Of a stretch of DNA of 15,568 nt, positions 13,678-15,568 are shown piece after piece (position 1 is the first letter of the stretch; each line of letters starts with the position of its first letter). The position numbers and the translations under genes are program-made. Origin of the DNA: Candidatus Faecivivens stercoripullorum (GTDB lineage: Bacteria; Bacillota; Clostridia; Oscillospirales; Ruminococcaceae); contig DVLW01000038.1 in assembly GCA_018715285.1 (NCBI GenBank), forward strand, positions 1-15,568, in the 5' to 3' direction. The notes beneath the pieces were generated by a model. The model made no database searches. It worked only from the letters and a program-made list of their open reading frames with translations, and had not been told where the DNA came from.

Positions 13678-14955
13678 ATGGAACAAAACCTGAATCAAAA
13701 ACAAAAAGCAATCCTTGTCGGCATCGATACCGGCGAATATGATCTTGAACATTCACTCGAAGAACTTGCCGAACTGGCTAAAACTGCTGGCGCTGAAGTA
13801 ATCGGCATCTTCACCCAGAACCGTCAGTCGGCTGAGAATGCAACCTTTATCGGCGGCGGCAAACTGCGCGAAATTGCGGAATTTGCCGAAAACCAGGAGG
13901 CTGACCTGCTGATCTTTGACGGCGAACTCTCCGGTACCCAGCTGCGCAATATCTCGGATATCACCGGCGTGGATGTTGTTGACCGGACAACCCTTATTCT
14001 GGATATCTTCGCAGGACGCGCCACTTCCGCTGAAGGTAAACTTCAGGTCGAGCTTGCCCAGCAGAAATACCGCCTTCCCCAGCTGATTGGTGCTGGTAAC
14101 GTGCTCTCCCGTCAGGGCGGCGGCATCGGCACCAGAGGTCCCGGTGAAACCAAGCTGGAAACCGACCGTCGATACATTCGCAGAAGAATCCACGCGCTGG
14201 AACTCCAACTCAAAGAGATGGAAAAACGCCGTGGTCTGATGCGGCGCAAACGCCAGAAAAGCGGTGTTCCGGTCATCGCCATCGTCGGATATACCAATGT
14301 CGGCAAATCGACCCTTCTGAACCTCCTGACCGGTGCGGATATCTACGCCAAAGACCAGCTCTTCGCAACCCTCGACCCGACTGCACGTGAACTGCGGCTG
14401 CCAGATGGTCAGCAGGCGGTTATCATCGATACCGTCGGACTGATCGAACGGCTGCCCCATGGACTGGTCGAAGCGTTCCATTCGACGCTGGAAGTTGCGG
14501 TCGAAGCGGACGTAATTCTGACCGTCTGCGACTATGCAAGCCCTTACTGCCGCGAACAGCTGGAAGTTACTGGACAGGTGCTGGACGAACTCGGGTGCGG
14601 CGATATCCCGCGGATTACCGTATTTAACAAGATTGACCTCGACCCGACTTCTGCCGCTGCTGCTGAAACAATTCCTGTTCAGGGTGTCCGGCAGGTGTTT
14701 ATCTCGGCTGCCCAGCAGCGCGGAATTGACCGGCTGATGAATATGATAAGCGACTGTCTGTCTGAATCTGTGACAACGGTTCAGCTGCTGATTCCCTATC
14801 AAAACGGTGGTCTGACTGATTATATCCGCAAAGAAGGCAGTATTTTACGGGAAGAATATACCGAAAACGGCGTCCGGATTGACGCGACTGTCCCGAAAAG
14901 AAGTCTCTTCCGGTATCAGGACTATCTGATTACGCCTGAATTGCAAAACCAGTAA
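13678..14955 (+). CDS. hflX: GTPase HflX (ribosome-associated)
   Basis: HflX binds the 50S subunit and splits or rescues stalled ribosomes under stress; homologues also contribute to macrolide/lincosamide tolerance. The 425-residue protein has the N-terminal HflX domain (FIGGGKLREI at 57-66; GGGIGTRGPGETKLETDRR at 147-165, the ribosome-contacting signature), a basic linker helix (about 164-193), and a G domain with G1 GYTNVGKST (204-212), G3 DTVGL (251-255), G4 NKID (317-320) and G5 SA (343-344). G3 has Leu255 where HflX usually has Phe. The ATG at 13678 follows AAAGGA; a TTG 33 bases upstream has no ribosome site. No clear promoter lies in the 77-base gap, so co-transcription with the pentapeptide gene is likely. 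Confidence 0.96.
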   Translation: MEQNLNQKQKAILVGIDTGEYDLEHSLEELAELAKTAGAEVIGIFTQNRQSAENATFIGGGKLREIAEFAENQEADLLIFDGELSGTQLRNISDITGVDVVDRTTLILDIFAGRATSAEGKLQVELAQQKYRLPQLIGAGNVLSRQGGGIGTRGPGETKLETDRRYIRRRIHALELQLKEMEKRRGLMRRKRQKSGVPVIAIVGYTNVGKSTLLNLLTGADIYAKDQLFATLDPTARELRLPDGQQAVIIDTVGLIERLPHGLVEAFHSTLEVAVEADVILTVCDYASPYCREQLEVTGQVLDELGCGDIPRITVFNKIDLDPTSAAAAETIPVQGVRQVFISAAQQRGIDRLMNMISDCLSESVTTVQLLIPYQNGGLTDYIRKEGSILREEYTENGVRIDATVPKRSLFRYQDYLITPELQNQ

Positions 14956-14960
14956 ATTTC

Positions 14961-15008
14961 AAAAGCCGCTGTGCTCCGGGGTTTATCCGTCAGCACAGCG
15001 GCTTTTTT
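14961..15008. terminator. Bidirectional intrinsic terminator after hflX
   Basis: A perfect 15-bp inverted repeat, AAAAGCCGCTGTGCT (14961-14975) with AGCACAGCGGCTTTT (14992-15006), is followed by T residues to 15008. The A run on the left gives a short U tract on the minus strand, so it also ends the convergent topoisomerase-Smr transcript, whose stop is at 15017. Confidence 0.95.
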
Positions 15009-15016
15009 GATGCATA

Positions 15017-15268
15017 TTATTTGAGATAGTAGACAGTCAAACCGGGATTTAAGCCGATGCCGCGGCGCAGTATCCGTCTGCTGCGTACCTCTGTCCGGAC
15101 AGTCTGCTGCAATGAAGTTCCGCCGTGAAACCCGTGAATTACTTCAATCTCACGGACTTCACTTCCGACCGTTTTCAGCAGCCGTTCAAGATATTTTTTT
15201 GCGTCCGGCGCGTACATATGATGGATATCGACCCGGACAATGCCGTTCACACAGCGGTATCCCGCCAT
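15017..15268 (-). CDS. Small stand-alone Smr-domain protein
   Basis: The 83-residue protein matches the Smr domain found at the C-terminus of MutS2: VDIHHM (the L-D-x-H motif) near residue 13, an IHGFHGGTSLQQTVRTEV segment (the H-G-x-G-like motif with following helix), and a terminal NPGLTVYYL strand. Smr domains bind or nick nucleic acids, and MutS2 Smr acts on collided ribosomes; the role of this short form is unknown. The ATG overlaps the TGA of the upstream topoisomerase gene as TGATG, with GAGG about ten bases before, so translation is coupled to it. The family call is moderately strong given the short length. Confidence 0.75.
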   Translation of the reverse strand: MAGYRCVNGIVRVDIHHMYAPDAKKYLERLLKTVGSEVREIEVIHGFHGGTSLQQTVRTEVRSRRILRRGIGLNPGLTVYYLK

Positions 15269-15567
15269 CAGGTGGTTTCCTCACTGCTGTTTCCGGAAAG
15301 TGACAGCTGCTCGCCGACATCTTCCTGACGCAGAAGCGAACCGGCAACCGGTATCGTTTTTGCACGGTAACGATGCGGGTTTTTGAAGGTGGATTCGGTG
15401 AGAATCTCGACCTTTTCGAGTTTCGCGTTCTTCTTCAGCGTCATGACTGCGACACCCTGGGTATCACGGGTTGTCTTGACCGAAATCATGCCCGGATTCA
15501 GAATCATCCGGCGATTGGACGAGGCAAGAACGTATTCTTCCCCATCGTGTACCGGGTAAAGGGCAAC
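15268..15567 (-). CDS. Type IIA DNA topoisomerase subunit A (GyrA/ParC), C-terminal end
   Basis: The last 99 codons of a minus-strand gene entering from the right edge; the frame continues above the internal ATG at 15507 to base 15567. The text LASSNRRMILNPGMISVKTTRDTQGVAVMTLKKN (split here as LASSNRRMILN, then KTTRDTQGVAVMTLKK) is the style of the last blade of the GyrA/ParC C-terminal beta-pinwheel, followed by a short acidic tail (EDVGEQLSLSG). This domain wraps DNA during strand passage. Which of gyrase A or topoisomerase IV A it is cannot be fixed from this fragment; absence of gyrB nearby cannot be judged as the rest lies outside. Confidence 0.85.
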   Translation of the reverse strand, partial: VALYPVHDGEEYVLASSNRRMILNPGMISVKTTRDTQGVAVMTLKKNAKLEKVEILTESTFKNPHRYRAKTIPVAGSLLRQEDVGEQLSLSGNSSEETT

Positions 15568-15568
15568 C

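Noticed and set aside
13645..13680. TTGACA at 13645 as an hflX promoter
   Set aside because: A -10 box at the proper distance would fall on the hflX ribosome site and start codon; no TATAAT-like element is there.

Overview
The window reads as part of a genome from an anaerobic Firmicute of class Clostridia, most like the Oscillospiraceae/Ruminococcaceae gut group. This rests on the clostridial rnfCDGEAB gene order, near-consensus SigA-type promoters, G-rich Shine-Dalgarno sites, frequent TTG starts and the style of the proteins; no marker gene fixes the genus. No rRNA, tRNA, CRISPR array, insertion sequence or phage gene was seen. Most of the window is chromosomal core and energy metabolism, tightly packed.

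Layout. The left edge (3-311, +) holds the C-terminus of a serine esterase, closed by a bidirectional terminator at 338-376. From 386 to 9295 the minus strand carries one large redox locus, read from right to left. The first unit is rnfC-D-G-E-A-B (9295 down to 4180), a membrane complex that couples ferredoxin oxidation and NAD+ reduction to ion transport. It has its own promoter (9377-9405) and ends at a terminator that abuts the rnfB stop codon. A consensus TTGACA-17-TATAAT promoter (4117-4145) then starts a second unit: a duplicated-domain lipoprotein, an attenuator-like hairpin, an ApbE flavin transferase, a membrane-anchored FMN-binding protein, a NusG-domain-II protein and a Gx-type membrane protein. 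ApbE attaches FMN covalently to extracytosolic proteins; RnfG and the FMN-binding protein carry clear acceptor motifs. The two units therefore plausibly form one electron-handling system facing the outside of the cell.

The 306-base divergent gap 9296-9601 contains the rnf promoter with a 5'-UTR hairpin, and a promoter for an aldo/keto reductase (9602-10582, +) whose spacer is filled by a palindrome. A convergent terminator separates the reductase from a two-component system (minus strand; regulator 12848-12168, kinase 12178-10634).

The gap 12849-12997 holds a very good plus-strand promoter for a Qnr-like pentapeptide-repeat protein (12998-13600), followed by the ribosome-associated GTPase hflX (13678-14955). 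A perfect 15-bp bidirectional terminator closes hflX. The right edge (minus strand) holds the C-terminal end of a type IIA topoisomerase A subunit, translationally coupled (TGATG) to a small Smr-domain protein.

The most interesting part is the combination of Rnf with an ApbE-centred flavoprotein module resembling parts of Gram-positive extracellular electron transfer loci, including a lipoprotein with two non-canonical candidate flavin sites.
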